A stretch of DNA of 64,000 nucleotides from DATFVA01 sp963747755. Lineage in GTDB: Bacteria > Bacteroidota > Ignavibacteria > Ignavibacteriales > Ignavibacteriaceae. Shown piece by piece: positions 53,493 to 62,541 of this stretch. Both the position numbers and the translations under genes were made by a program. The notes beneath the pieces were generated by a model. It was not told the DNA's origin. It made no database searches and worked only from the letters and a program-made list of their open reading frames with translations. The first letter of the stretch is position 1. The number at the start of each line of letters is the position of its first letter. The stretch covers positions 310,001 to 374,000 of the forward strand of contig CAVVGK010000011.1 in the NCBI GenBank assembly GCA_963747755.1, read 5' to 3'.

Positions 53493-53966
53493 CTACTTTA
53501 CTTCGTTCAGAATTTTTACAGCGGTTTCAGGATCGAGGCGCGTGTAAATCTTCTCATTCACCAGCATAGCTGGTCCCTCATCGCACATACCAAGGCAGTT
53601 AGTATGTTCAAGAGTAATACGGTTATCTTTAGTAGTTTCGCCGAATGAAATGCCGAGTTCTCTTTGAACAGCCTTTTCAACTTCCTCTTTCCCTGCCATA
53701 TCACAGGAGATTGTTCTGCATAACCTCACAATATTTCTACCCTGCGGGGTCTCATGAAGAAAGGAATAGAAGGTTATTATGCTGTTCACCTCGACTGGAT
53801 GAATATTTAATAATCTAGCGACTTCCTGCTGTGCAAACCCTGAAATAAAATGATATTTCCTCTGCACAGCCTGCAGAATCGGAAGCAAAGCTGACCGGTC
53901 TGATCCGTATTGTTCCACATATGCCTCAATGTCTTCTGACATTTTATTTTTTTCATATACCAGCAT
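53493..53966 (-). CDS. [FeFe] hydrogenase NuoE-like [2Fe-2S] subunit 1 (HydC)
   Basis: Seen in 157 residues: helical N-terminus with ALLPILQAVQRKYHFI, then a thioredoxin-like [2Fe-2S] domain with VRLCRTISCDMAG (two Cys) and EHTNCLGMCDEGPAM (two Cys), the NuoE/HoxE ligand pattern. Length matches the trimeric hydrogenase HydC (about 155-165). It begins 3 bp after the lone receiver gene and lies 9 bp before hydB1, so it is translated in the same unit as the regulators. Cytoplasmic electron carrier between HydB1 and HydA1. Confidence 0.93.
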   Translation of the reverse strand: MLVYEKNKMSEDIEAYVEQYGSDRSALLPILQAVQRKYHFISGFAQQEVARLLNIHPVEVNSIITFYSFLHETPQGRNIVRLCRTISCDMAGKEEVEKAVQRELGISFGETTKDNRITLEHTNCLGMCDEGPAMLVNEKIYTRLDPETAVKILNEVK

Positions 53967-53969
53967 ATT

Positions 53970-54350
53970 CTACTCCTTCACTTTCACTTGCAGAAGTTTT
54001 TCAACTTTTGCAATCAGTTCATCGGGTGATATAGGTTTTTCTATATATTCATCAACCGGCACCATTTCGCTTTTACCGAATTCGAATCCTAATGCCTTTG
54101 ACACTGATGTATACATAATGACAGGGGTTTCAATTTTTTCCCGCCGTAACTTCTGTGCGAGGAAAAATCCGTCATCCGGTTCATTCATCATTACATCGAG
54201 TATGATAAGATCAGGTTTCTGATCTTTAATTAATTTATATCCGTCGTCCGGATTCTGAGCTGTATACACCGAATAGCCCTTAGAGGTCAGAACTATTTTG
54301 CTCACATCCAGAATGTCCGGATCATCATCTATTATTACTATTTTGATCAT
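53970..54350 (-). CDS. Stand-alone response regulator receiver 1
   Basis: Seen in 126 residues: a single receiver domain with the acidic pair IVIIDDDPDIL (about 4-14), phosphoacceptor Asp in LIILDVMMNEPDDGF (about 53), MYTSVSKAL with the conserved Thr/Ser, and the lysine in YIEKPISPDE (about 106). There is no output domain. It sits directly upstream of hydC1 (3 bp) and 25 bp after the hybrid kinase, inside the hydrogenase operon. Such single-domain receivers usually act in phosphorelays or through protein contact rather than on DNA. Confidence 0.88.
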   Translation of the reverse strand: MIKIVIIDDDPDILDVSKIVLTSKGYSVYTAQNPDDGYKLIKDQKPDLIILDVMMNEPDDGFFLAQKLRREKIETPVIMYTSVSKALGFEFGKSEMVPVDEYIEKPISPDELIAKVEKLLQVKVKE

Positions 54351-54375
54351 TATTTGTCCTGTTTTTTATTTTTAG

Positions 54376-55893
54376 CTAATGCTGGGACTTTTCGATACCA
54401 ATATTTTTTTTATTCTTGTTAAGAGGGAAATAAAGCCTGAAAGCCGTTCCCTTCCCAAATTCTGAAGCAGCGTTTATTTTCCCGCCGTACGACTCAACTA
54501 TTTTTTTAACTATTGACAATCCCAGTCCCGTACCGCTTATATTTTTTGTCAGTTCGTTTTTCGCGCGGTAAAATTCCTGGAATAGTCTTGCTTTTTCTGA
54601 TTCTTTCAGACCTATACCCGTATCGGTTAATTCCACCAGAAGGCTATGATCCGATTCTTTCATGGTTATGCTGAGGGAACCATTATCACGGTTATATTTT
54701 ATTCCATTACTGATGAGGTTGGTAAATATCCTTGTTATTTCATCTTTGTCCGCGCGGAATTCATTTGCCGTCTCCTCGAACTTTTTAACTACAATTATGT
54801 TCTTCTTTTTTATCTCTGAATCGAAAAGTTCAAGAACGGAATTGATAATCTCTTCCAGACAAAGGGGCTCAATCTCCCTCTTAACGGTTTTAAGTTCCAT
54901 CCTGCTGATATCCAGGAGATCATTTACCATTTTCAAAAGTGAATCCAGTCGCAGCATAGAGCGTTTCATATATGAATGACTTTGTTCTTTATCTACCTGG
55001 TAATTTTCATCAGTCAGAAGAGTAAGATAACCATACACTGCTGCCAGCGGAGCCTTAAGTTCATGCGAAACCATCGAAACAAACTGTGATTTCAGATGTT
55101 CTATTCTCTTCAATTCTGTAATATTTTTTATTGTAACTACCACCCCGGCAAGGGAGCCATCGGGATGGGGAACCGCAGAAGAAGTGGCTTCAATAAAAAG
55201 TTCACCACCTTCTTTTAATTCTATTTGTTCAGAAAATGATTTTCGTTCGAATTCTTCCGATTTCAGAATTTTCTCTATGAGCTGAGCAATCCGGGGATGA
55301 ATTTTATCAAGAGAATTTTGTTCGATTTCGAGAAGTCGGGGATTAAAATACCTGGAGAGCGCGGGGTTATATAAAACCGTTTCACCATTCTTATTAACAA
55401 CGAAAACACCGTCGCTTATTGAATTGATAATAGTATTTAACCTTGTTTTTTCGAAAGCGACCTCGAGCAGTCTTTCCTCACGTTCCTTCTTCCACTTTTC
55501 AGTTTCAAGAAGCAATAATCTCCTTGTACATCCTTCGTTTAAACGTTTGAGAAGTTCTTCAGGAGTAAACGGCTTAAGTATATAACCGAAAGCCCCTGCC
55601 TTTGTTGCTTCTATTGCGGTGTCATAACTTGCATAGGCCGTTGCAACGAAACATACCGTATTGGGGAAGACAGCAAGTATTTCATTAAGTACCTGTATTC
55701 CGTCATAATCAGGCATCCTGAGATCAATAACTGCAAGGTCAAACTCCGAGGATCTCCCTATGCGGATACCCTCAGTTCCATTTTCAGCTGCCTCAACAAA
55801 ATATCCTTCTGCTTCGAGCAGTCTTTTTGTCCCGGTTCTTAAACCTTTCTCATCATCAACCAGCAATACCCTGGGATATACTTTACTTTCCAT
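54376..55893 (-). CDS. Hybrid receiver-PAS-histidine kinase
   Basis: Seen in 505 residues: N-terminal receiver (RVLLVDDEKGLRTG, phosphoacceptor in LAVIDLRMPDYDG, lysine in ILKPFTPEELL), a linker helix, a PAS domain (about 147-265, with IINSISDGVFVVNKNG), HisKA with SMVSHELKAPLAAVYG (H-box, about 273-288), N-box NLISNGIKYN, TDTGIGLKES and GTGLGLSIVKKI. No membrane segment, so it is cytoplasmic. It shares its first base with the stop of the preceding receiver gene. Its input receiver suggests that it is driven by an upstream kinase, plausibly the sensor hydrogenase-kinase. Confidence 0.93.
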   Translation of the reverse strand: MESKVYPRVLLVDDEKGLRTGTKRLLEAEGYFVEAAENGTEGIRIGRSSEFDLAVIDLRMPDYDGIQVLNEILAVFPNTVCFVATAYASYDTAIEATKAGAFGYILKPFTPEELLKRLNEGCTRRLLLLETEKWKKEREERLLEVAFEKTRLNTIINSISDGVFVVNKNGETVLYNPALSRYFNPRLLEIEQNSLDKIHPRIAQLIEKILKSEEFERKSFSEQIELKEGGELFIEATSSAVPHPDGSLAGVVVTIKNITELKRIEHLKSQFVSMVSHELKAPLAAVYGYLTLLTDENYQVDKEQSHSYMKRSMLRLDSLLKMVNDLLDISRMELKTVKREIEPLCLEEIINSVLELFDSEIKKKNIIVVKKFEETANEFRADKDEITRIFTNLISNGIKYNRDNGSLSITMKESDHSLLVELTDTGIGLKESEKARLFQEFYRAKNELTKNISGTGLGLSIVKKIVESYGGKINAASEFGKGTAFRLYFPLNKNKKNIGIEKSQH

Positions 55894-56303
55894 TAATTCA
55901 CTTTCACAGCTATATAATTTTCAAGTTTCTGAACAAGGTCATCAATAACAACGGGCTTATTTATTATTTCGTCGCACCTGATCCATTCTTTTTCCTCTGC
56001 CGTACCCGCTCCGAACTTAATTCCGGTAAGATAAGTAGCAGAAGTAAGCACAAAAACGGGAATGTTCATCCCGGCCGGATCCTTCTTGATACGGTAGCTA
56101 AGTATGAATCCTGAATCGTATTCCTCCATTATCAGATCGATTACTGCCGCATCGGGTTTTTCTTTCAGAAATAATTCCCAGCCTGATTTCGCATTATCGG
56201 CAGTCACCACCTGGAAGCCTCTTGCTTCAAGCATCACCTTATTCTGCTCCAGCAGATCAATATCATCATCAACAAGCAATATTTTTCTTATCCGTCCACT
56301 CAT
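55893..56303 (-). CDS. Stand-alone response regulator receiver 2
   Basis: Seen in 136 residues: receiver domain with ILLVDDDIDLLEQ (about 8-20), phosphoacceptor in DAAVIDLIMEEYDSG (about 55), FVLTSATYL and the lysine in IINKPVVIDD (about 117). No DNA-binding or other output domain. Its start overlaps the stop of the sensor kinase gene by one base and its stop overlaps the next start, so it is tightly coupled to both. The natural reading is that it takes phosphate from the sensor hydrogenase-kinase. Confidence 0.9.
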   Translation of the reverse strand: MSGRIRKILLVDDDIDLLEQNKVMLEARGFQVVTADNAKSGWELFLKEKPDAAVIDLIMEEYDSGFILSYRIKKDPAGMNIPVFVLTSATYLTGIKFGAGTAEEKEWIRCDEIINKPVVIDDLVQKLENYIAVKVN

Positions 56304-58307
56304 CAGTTCACCTCAATATTTTCAATGTTCTCAGTCAGCAGTTTCCTATGAAGACTGATTGTAACTTTTGTTCCTTTCCCTTCCTCGCTTTGAAACTCAA
56401 TATGTCCTCTATGCATCTTTACGATGCCGTAGGTAATCGCAAGTCCCAATCCTGTTCCTTTACCCATCTTCTTGGTTGTGAAGAACGGAGTAAATATCTT
56501 TCCGTAGTTTTCTTTTTTAATGCCGCAGCCTGAATCTTCTATCTCAGTAACAACCTTATCTTTATCCTCATTTACCCTGATTACCAGCTTTTTAGTCTGA
56601 CTGTCTTCCATCGATTCACAGGCATTATTAATCAGGTTCAGGTATACCTGCTTTAACTGGTCAATATCTCCTTCAATATGCAGACTGCTGCTGATCTTAC
56701 CGCAGACAACAATTATTTCTCTATAAGCGGGGTTAACTTTCAGAGATCTAAGTATATCATCGAGAAAGTTTTTAATATTTATCCTGCTGATATTCGGCTT
56801 GCCCTGGCGGGCGAAATTGAGAAGGTTGGCTACTATATTTTTACAGCGGTTAGCTTCTTCAATGATCATATCTAAATCTTCAACAGGCTGACGGCTTTCG
56901 ACCTTCTGCATAAGTTCTTTCTTAAGTATCGAAGCATAAATCATTATTGTACCAAGCGGGTTATTTATCTTCATGCGCAACGCCGGCCGCAAGCTGCCCT
57001 ATAGACGCAAGCTTTTCAGCAGTCCGAAGCTGTTCCTGTGTACTCTGCAGATCATTGTAGGCTTTTGCAAGCTGATCAATAAGAAGAGGGAGGCACATTT
57101 CCTTTTCGGCAAGACCCTTGGCAATGGCAACCGCAAATTCTCTGCAGGAGACATATCCGCAGGCTCCGCAGTTTAATTCATCCTTTGAGGTATATTTATT
57201 TATCTCAGCTAATATCTCTTTAATTTTTTCTTCACCGGGATACGGCTTCCTCTGGTTTCTCACGGAAAAAGTTCTGCTTAGGTCCAAATCCCTTGCATTA
57301 TAAATGCTGCTTTTCCATTCCTGTTTATCAACTGTGTTGATCTTTTTTTCGATATACTTTATAACCTTTTCCCTGCGGGAATAATAATTAAGGCGGCTGT
57401 CAATAGCAGGACCGCTTATGCAGCCTTCACAAAAAAGAACATCAGCAAATTTGGCATTTATATGGCTGCTGGAAATTTCATTAACCAGCTCAAGCAATTT
57501 AGGTTTTCCTTCAACAGCAATAATATCACCCGCAAGGATATCTCCCGGTATAGCTGCTGTCTTCAGCAATCCCCCAGCAAGGGGAAATGATTTGCCGAGA
57601 TAGGCATGTGGCATATCAAAATCACTTTCCCCGAGTTCATCAAAGTGAATATGTGTGGTGTCGAAAATTTCTTTGAGTTCGGTAAAAGTCAGAACAGCAT
57701 CAATAACCCCCGCAACCTCTTCGGAAACAGCTTCCTGTTTTTTAGCCACACAGGGTCCAATAAACACAATGGAATTATGGCTGCCGTAGATATGTTTCAG
57801 ATATTTTCCAACGGCTATCATAGGGGAGACAATCTTTGCCAGGTTCGGCACCAGTTCCCCGTAATATTTCTCTATATAGTTAATAACAGCCGGACACGCG
57901 GAGCTTATTAAGGTTTTATTTTCATTCTTCTGAAATTCCTTATAATAAAGATCGCTGATCAGGTCAGCTCCGAAAGCTGTTTCAATAACCTTGCTGAATC
58001 CTATACGGCGTAAGGCTGCCGGGACCTTCTCATAATCTTCGGGAAAAGAAGCGGCAAATGAGGGAGCTACAATCGCAAAAGTATTTCCTTTAGGGATCAA
58101 TTCGTCCATTACTATTTCGATGTCAGACTGAATCTTTTTTGCATTCTGCGAACAGACCTTAACACAATGCCCGCATACAATGCACCTTTCGCTCATAACG
58201 GCAGCCTGCCCGTTAACGACCTTAATGGCCTTGGCAGGGCACTCTCTTATGCACGAGTAGCATCTTTTGCATTTATCACTTATGGTACTTACAATCCCGC
58301 TATTCAT
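56303..58307 (-). pseudogene. Sensory [FeFe] hydrogenase fused to histidine kinase, apparent frameshift
   Basis: Seen: the first frame (58307-56961, 448 aa) has two [4Fe-4S] motifs (Cys13-23 and 42-52), a hydrogenase domain with L1 SSACPAV (Cys138), L2 GPCVAKKQE (Cys186) and L3 FCEGCISGP (Cys293, 296), an RnfB-like Fe-S motif CGACGYVSC (380-388 with Cys405), a coiled segment and the H-box ASIGQLAAGVAHE, then stops. The second frame (to 56303) continues exactly with INNPLGTIMIYASILKKEL, N-box NLINNACESM and GTGLGLAITYGIVKMH. Skipping one base at 56969-56972 joins them into one protein of about 665 residues. Ala before the L1 cysteine, Gly in L2 and the short L3 mark the sensory (group C/D) type. 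Possibly a sequencing error. Confidence 0.87.
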
Positions 58308-58319
58308 AACAGTTTTATA

Positions 58320-60041
58320 TTAAACCTTCTTCCTGTTAAAATATTTCGTATGCAGTATCGTATGAGCTTTTTCGCTGTTTGGTTCAACAAAAAATTCTTT
58401 ATAGAGAGTTTTCACAGATAAATTATTGTACGAACTGCGGCATGCTGAGTTTTCATCCAGCCTGTAGAGAGCCTTCATCCTGCTTACAACCCTTGCCGGA
58501 TCCTGGTGAATAGGCTGACCGCCTCCGTTCACGCATCCGCCGGGACAAGACATGACTTCAATAAAGTGGTATTTACTTTTACCTTCTATTACTTCATCAA
58601 GAACAGGTTTGATATTACCGATACCGTTAACAACAGCTACATTAAGCGTAAAGTTTCCAATCTGAACGGACGCTTCTTTTATGCCGCCGCTGCCCCGAAC
58701 CGTTTCAAACTCCGGCTTACTGCATTCTTTGCCTGTAAGCTGATAAAATGCTGTACGTAAGGCTGCCTCCATCACCCCGCCTGAGGTTCCGAAGATAGCG
58801 GCTGCTCCTGTAGATTCGCCCAGGGGATTATCGAAGTTGTCGCCGGGCAGATCCTCGAACTTTATTCCGGCGAGCTTAAAGAACCTAACCAGCTCCCTCG
58901 TGGTTAATACTGCATCGACATCGTGCATTGACTGTTCTGAAAGCTCCGCACGGGCTGATTCATATTTTTTTACCGTACAGGGCATTATTGAAACAACGAA
59001 TATGTCTGAAGGGTCGATCCCCATTTTATCGGCATAATATGTTTTAAGAACCGCGCCCTCCATTTCGTGGGGTGATTTACAGGTTGAAATATTTTCCAGC
59101 AGGGAGGGGTAATTCATTTCCGCAAATTTAACCCAGCCGGGACAGCAGCTCGTAAACATGGGAAGAGGCTTCTTCCCTGTTTTTATCCTGCTGATCAATT
59201 CACCCGCCTCCTCCATTATTGTAAGGTCAGCGGCAAAGTTTGTATCAAAAACCTTTTTGAATCCCAGCCTTCTGAGGGCGGTTACCATTTTGCCTGTTAC
59301 ATCTGTGCCGGCAGGAAAATTATATTTTTCCCCCAGTGTAGCCCGCACTGCGGGAGCTATCTGAACTATAGGATACTTTTTTCTATTATTTAATGCTGCT
59401 GAAACCTCTTTTAGCGAACTTTTTTCACGCAAAGCTGCTGTTGGACAGACGAGAATGCATTGTCCGCATAAAATACAATCGCTGATGTTTATCCCTTTAT
59501 TATAAGGTGTAGTAACAATACTGGTAAATCCCCTTCCGGTAAAGTCGACAGCACCCACTTTCTGAATCTCATGGCAGACACGGACACATCTTCCGCACAG
59601 GATACATTTTGCAGGATCACGTTCGATAGAAGCACTGGAGACATCGATTGCATGACATTTTGATTCACCTGAGAATCGGTGTTCTCTTAATCCGTATTGC
59701 TCTGCGAGATCCTGGAGTTCGCAATTTTTATTGCGGACACATATCAGGCAGTCCTGCGGATGGTTCTCAACAAGAAGCTCAACGATGGTTTTTCTTGCTC
59801 TTCTGACCCTTGGAGAATCACAATTTACCACCATTCCCTCAGATACCGGGTAGGAGCATGAAGGCACCAGTCCTCTTTGACCGTCAACTTCAACAGAGCA
59901 TATTCTGCAGGCTCCGGAGGGAATAAGTCCTTTTAAATGACACAAAGTCGGTATGGAAATCCCTACGGAAGAAGCAGCATCGTAAACAGACATCCCGGGT
60001 TCTGCTTTTACAGTCAGATTATTTATTGTAAGTGAAACCAT
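58320..60041 (-). CDS. [FeFe] hydrogenase catalytic subunit 2, NAD-linked trimeric type
   Basis: Seen in 573 residues: [2Fe-2S] domain (LCHLKGLIPSGACRICSVEV), His-Cys cluster HPQDCLICVRNKNC, two [4Fe-4S] motifs (CILCGRCVRVC and CILCGQCILVC), then L1 FTSCCPGW (Cys pair about 299-300), L2 MPCTVKKYE (Cys355) and L3 MSCPGGCVNGGGQP (Cys499, 503). The H-cluster ligands are complete and canonical. A TTG at 60062 could add seven residues; I chose the ATG (MVSLTINNLTVKAEPG), where the ferredoxin domain begins. It partners HydB2 and HydC2 encoded just upstream, and is followed after 13 bp by the sensor hydrogenase-kinase. Confidence 0.95.
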   Translation of the reverse strand: MVSLTINNLTVKAEPGMSVYDAASSVGISIPTLCHLKGLIPSGACRICSVEVDGQRGLVPSCSYPVSEGMVVNCDSPRVRRARKTIVELLVENHPQDCLICVRNKNCELQDLAEQYGLREHRFSGESKCHAIDVSSASIERDPAKCILCGRCVRVCHEIQKVGAVDFTGRGFTSIVTTPYNKGINISDCILCGQCILVCPTAALREKSSLKEVSAALNNRKKYPIVQIAPAVRATLGEKYNFPAGTDVTGKMVTALRRLGFKKVFDTNFAADLTIMEEAGELISRIKTGKKPLPMFTSCCPGWVKFAEMNYPSLLENISTCKSPHEMEGAVLKTYYADKMGIDPSDIFVVSIMPCTVKKYESARAELSEQSMHDVDAVLTTRELVRFFKLAGIKFEDLPGDNFDNPLGESTGAAAIFGTSGGVMEAALRTAFYQLTGKECSKPEFETVRGSGGIKEASVQIGNFTLNVAVVNGIGNIKPVLDEVIEGKSKYHFIEVMSCPGGCVNGGGQPIHQDPARVVSRMKALYRLDENSACRSSYNNLSVKTLYKEFFVEPNSEKAHTILHTKYFNRKKV

Positions 60042-60058
60042 AATATTTTTATCTATTT

Positions 60059-62044
60059 TCAATTAACATTGATTGCTTTAAACCTGCAGGCTTCAAAACA
60101 CATTCCGCATTTAATGCACTTGTCTTCTATTATATAGTGCGCTTTATTCTTTTCACCGGCGATAGCTTCAACTGCACACTTACGCACACAAACCCCGCAT
60201 CCGTTGCAGATTGAATTATCGATTGTAAAAGTAAGGAGTTCTTTGCAGACGCCGGCAGAACACTTTCTATCATAAAGATGTTCTTCATATTCCTTTTTGA
60301 AGTACTGCAGTCCTGAAAGAACAGGATTCGGCGCTGATTGTCCCAGACCGCATAATGATGTATCGCGGATGACATCGGCAAGCCGCTGAAGATGAACTAT
60401 TCCCTTGAACCGTCTGAGCTGATCCTGTTTATTCCTTGAATTTTTATAACTAACCGGAATTCGTTCAATTATTTCGAGCATTCTTTTAGTTCCCTCACGG
60501 CACGGGACACATTTTCCGCACGATTCATTCTGAATAAAGGTTAGAAAATACCTGGCAACATCAACCATACAAGTATCTTCATCCATTACAACAAATCCTC
60601 CCGAGCCCATCATTGCGCCCACCCGTTTCAGGGATTCATAATCGACGGGAGTATTTATAACGCTTTCGGGAAGGCAGCCTCCCGAGGGTCCGCCTATCTG
60701 AATTGCCTTGAACTTTTTATCATCGGGAATGCCTCCCCCGATATCAAACACAATCTCCTTGAGGGTGGTACCCATCGGGACTTCCACCAGACCGGTGTTT
60801 TTTATTTTACCGCTAAGCGCAAAAACCTTGGTACCTTTACTGGTCTTTGTGCCGACAGAGCTGAACCATTCCGCCCCGCGGGTAATTACAGCAGGCACGT
60901 TTGCGTATGTCTCAACATTATTTATAACCGTTGGTTTGCCCCAGAGACCCGAATCGACAGGGTACGGGGGACGGGGATTGGGCATTCCTCTCTTGCCTTC
61001 GATCGAACCAATTAAGGCTGTCTCTTCACCGCAGACGAAAGCACCGGCGCCCTTTTTAATTTTCAACTCAAAAGAAAATCCGCTGTTAAGTATATTTGTT
61101 CCCAGCATTCCATACATACTGCATTGTTCTATTGTATTTTCAAGCCGTTCGATGGCAAGCGGGTACTCCGCACGGCAGTATACAAATCCTTTGGATGCGC
61201 CCACTGCATATGCTGCTATAAGCATACCCTCAACAATCCTGAACGGATCACTCTCAAGAACAGACCTATCCATAAAAGCACCCGGGTCTCCTTCATCAGC
61301 ATTACAAACCATGTATTTCTGATCTGATATCTTGCTTCCAGCCAGCTCCCATTTCTTAGCTGTCAGGAAACCTGCCCCTCCCCTCCCACGAAGACCGCTG
61401 AGCATCACTTCATTTATAACGGCGCCGGGACTCATTAACCGGAGTACTTTATCGAGAGCCTTAAATCCGCCTGCATTTATGTATGAGTCAATTGAGGCAG
61501 GATCTATGATACCGCAGTTTGCCAGGACAATCTTTACCTGCTTCTTAAAAAATTCATTTTCGTTTATGGATAAAAGATTTTTTCCAGATTCACCGAATTT
61601 TCCCAGGAGGTTTTCATGAAATATTTTTTTATCAATCAAAGTACGCTGAATGAGCCTCGGCACCAGCCGGGGTGTAATCTCACAATATGAAACCCTATCC
61701 TCGCCGGGAAGTTTGATATCGACAATTACCTCTTTTGCGCAATAGCCAACACATCCTGTTGAAATTATTTCAGCCGCCAGGTTTAGCCTGGCAAGCTCTT
61801 TAATTACAGCTTCCTCCACTTTAGCTGCTCCCGCCGCCAGACCGCATGTTCCCTTCCCTATAAATATTACAGGCAGTTCATGCTTTTTAAATGATAACCT
61901 GTCGTTGCAGGAGTTGATACGTTCTACGCATTCCTCAGAGGTATGGCAGAGAGGACCTTTTGAACAGCAGCTGATGAAAAGTTCGCATGGAGTTTCGGGT
62001 GTATGAGTACACTCAGCGCAGCATTTTTCAATAAAGTTTTTCAT
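60059..62044 (-). CDS. [FeFe] hydrogenase NuoF-like flavin subunit 2 (HydB, full length)
   Basis: Seen in 661 residues: a Cys-rich N-terminal stretch (MKNFIEKCCAECTHTPETPC), a thioredoxin-like [2Fe-2S] domain (GKGTCGLAAG ... STGCVGYCAKEV, about 63-110), the FMN/NADH core with GLRGRGGAGFLTAKKW and CNADEGDPGAFMDR, GAGAFVCGEETALIGS, the [4Fe-4S] motif ESCGKCVPCREG and a C-terminal pair of ferredoxin [4Fe-4S] motifs (CNGCGVCVRKC, CIKCGMCFEAC). This is the full domain set of HydB in trimeric, often electron-bifurcating hydrogenases. It overlaps hydC2 by 4 bp. The extra N-terminal cysteines are unusual and may hold another metal site. Confidence 0.94.
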   Translation of the reverse strand: MKNFIEKCCAECTHTPETPCELFISCCSKGPLCHTSEECVERINSCNDRLSFKKHELPVIFIGKGTCGLAAGAAKVEEAVIKELARLNLAAEIISTGCVGYCAKEVIVDIKLPGEDRVSYCEITPRLVPRLIQRTLIDKKIFHENLLGKFGESGKNLLSINENEFFKKQVKIVLANCGIIDPASIDSYINAGGFKALDKVLRLMSPGAVINEVMLSGLRGRGGAGFLTAKKWELAGSKISDQKYMVCNADEGDPGAFMDRSVLESDPFRIVEGMLIAAYAVGASKGFVYCRAEYPLAIERLENTIEQCSMYGMLGTNILNSGFSFELKIKKGAGAFVCGEETALIGSIEGKRGMPNPRPPYPVDSGLWGKPTVINNVETYANVPAVITRGAEWFSSVGTKTSKGTKVFALSGKIKNTGLVEVPMGTTLKEIVFDIGGGIPDDKKFKAIQIGGPSGGCLPESVINTPVDYESLKRVGAMMGSGGFVVMDEDTCMVDVARYFLTFIQNESCGKCVPCREGTKRMLEIIERIPVSYKNSRNKQDQLRRFKGIVHLQRLADVIRDTSLCGLGQSAPNPVLSGLQYFKKEYEEHLYDRKCSAGVCKELLTFTIDNSICNGCGVCVRKCAVEAIAGEKNKAHYIIEDKCIKCGMCFEACRFKAINVN

Positions 62045-62532
62045 AATGCCGCCTCAGTTACAACTTCCTGTTTAGAAGCTGCAGGCTTCGAAGTGATTTT
62101 TTTAAGCAGCCCAGGTATATCTTTTACAGACAATCTTCCGAAGTACTCGTTATTAATAGTAATAACGGGGGCGATGCTGCATGCTCCTATACAATTAACA
62201 ACCTCGATGGTAAACTTTTTATCCCTTGTGGTTTCACCAGCCTTAATATTTAGGGTGTATTCCAGGGCGTAGAGTATATTGGCGGAGCCCTTCACATGAC
62301 AAGCTGTACCCCGGCAGACCCGGATTACATTTTCTCCTAAAGGCACCAGTCTGAACTGGTTGTAAAAAGTTGCAACTCCATATACCCTGCTTAACGGCAG
62401 GTTAATAAAATCGGCGGTTTCCTGCAGTTCATTTTCAGGGAGATAACCGTATTTTTCCTGAATATCCTGTAAAATTGGTATAAGGCATGTCCGGTCTTCA
62501 GGTTTATATTTGCTGAATATTTTATTTTCCAT
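62041..62532 (-). CDS. [FeFe] hydrogenase NuoE-like [2Fe-2S] subunit 2 (HydC)
   Basis: Seen in 163 residues: helical N-terminus CLIPILQDIQEKYGYLPENE, then VIRVCRGTACHVKGS (two Cys) and EVVNCIGACSIAPVITINNE (two Cys), the NuoE [2Fe-2S] ligand set. It is the first hydrogenase structural gene after hydF (9 bp gap) and overlaps hydB2 by 4 bp, so hydF and the second trimer are clearly one operon. Cytoplasmic. Confidence 0.94.
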   Translation of the reverse strand: MENKIFSKYKPEDRTCLIPILQDIQEKYGYLPENELQETADFINLPLSRVYGVATFYNQFRLVPLGENVIRVCRGTACHVKGSANILYALEYTLNIKAGETTRDKKFTIEVVNCIGACSIAPVITINNEYFGRLSVKDIPGLLKKITSKPAASKQEVVTEAAL

Positions 62533-62541
62533 GTTTTCAAA

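Noticed and set aside
56961..56992. Programmed ribosomal frameshift between hydrogenase and kinase halves
   Set aside because: No slippery heptamer and no clear downstream pseudoknot; a one-base indel or read error explains the data more simply.
60708..61322. 204-codon plus-strand frame inside hydB2
   Set aside because: Antisense shadow of a well-supported NuoF core with no recognisable motif of its own.
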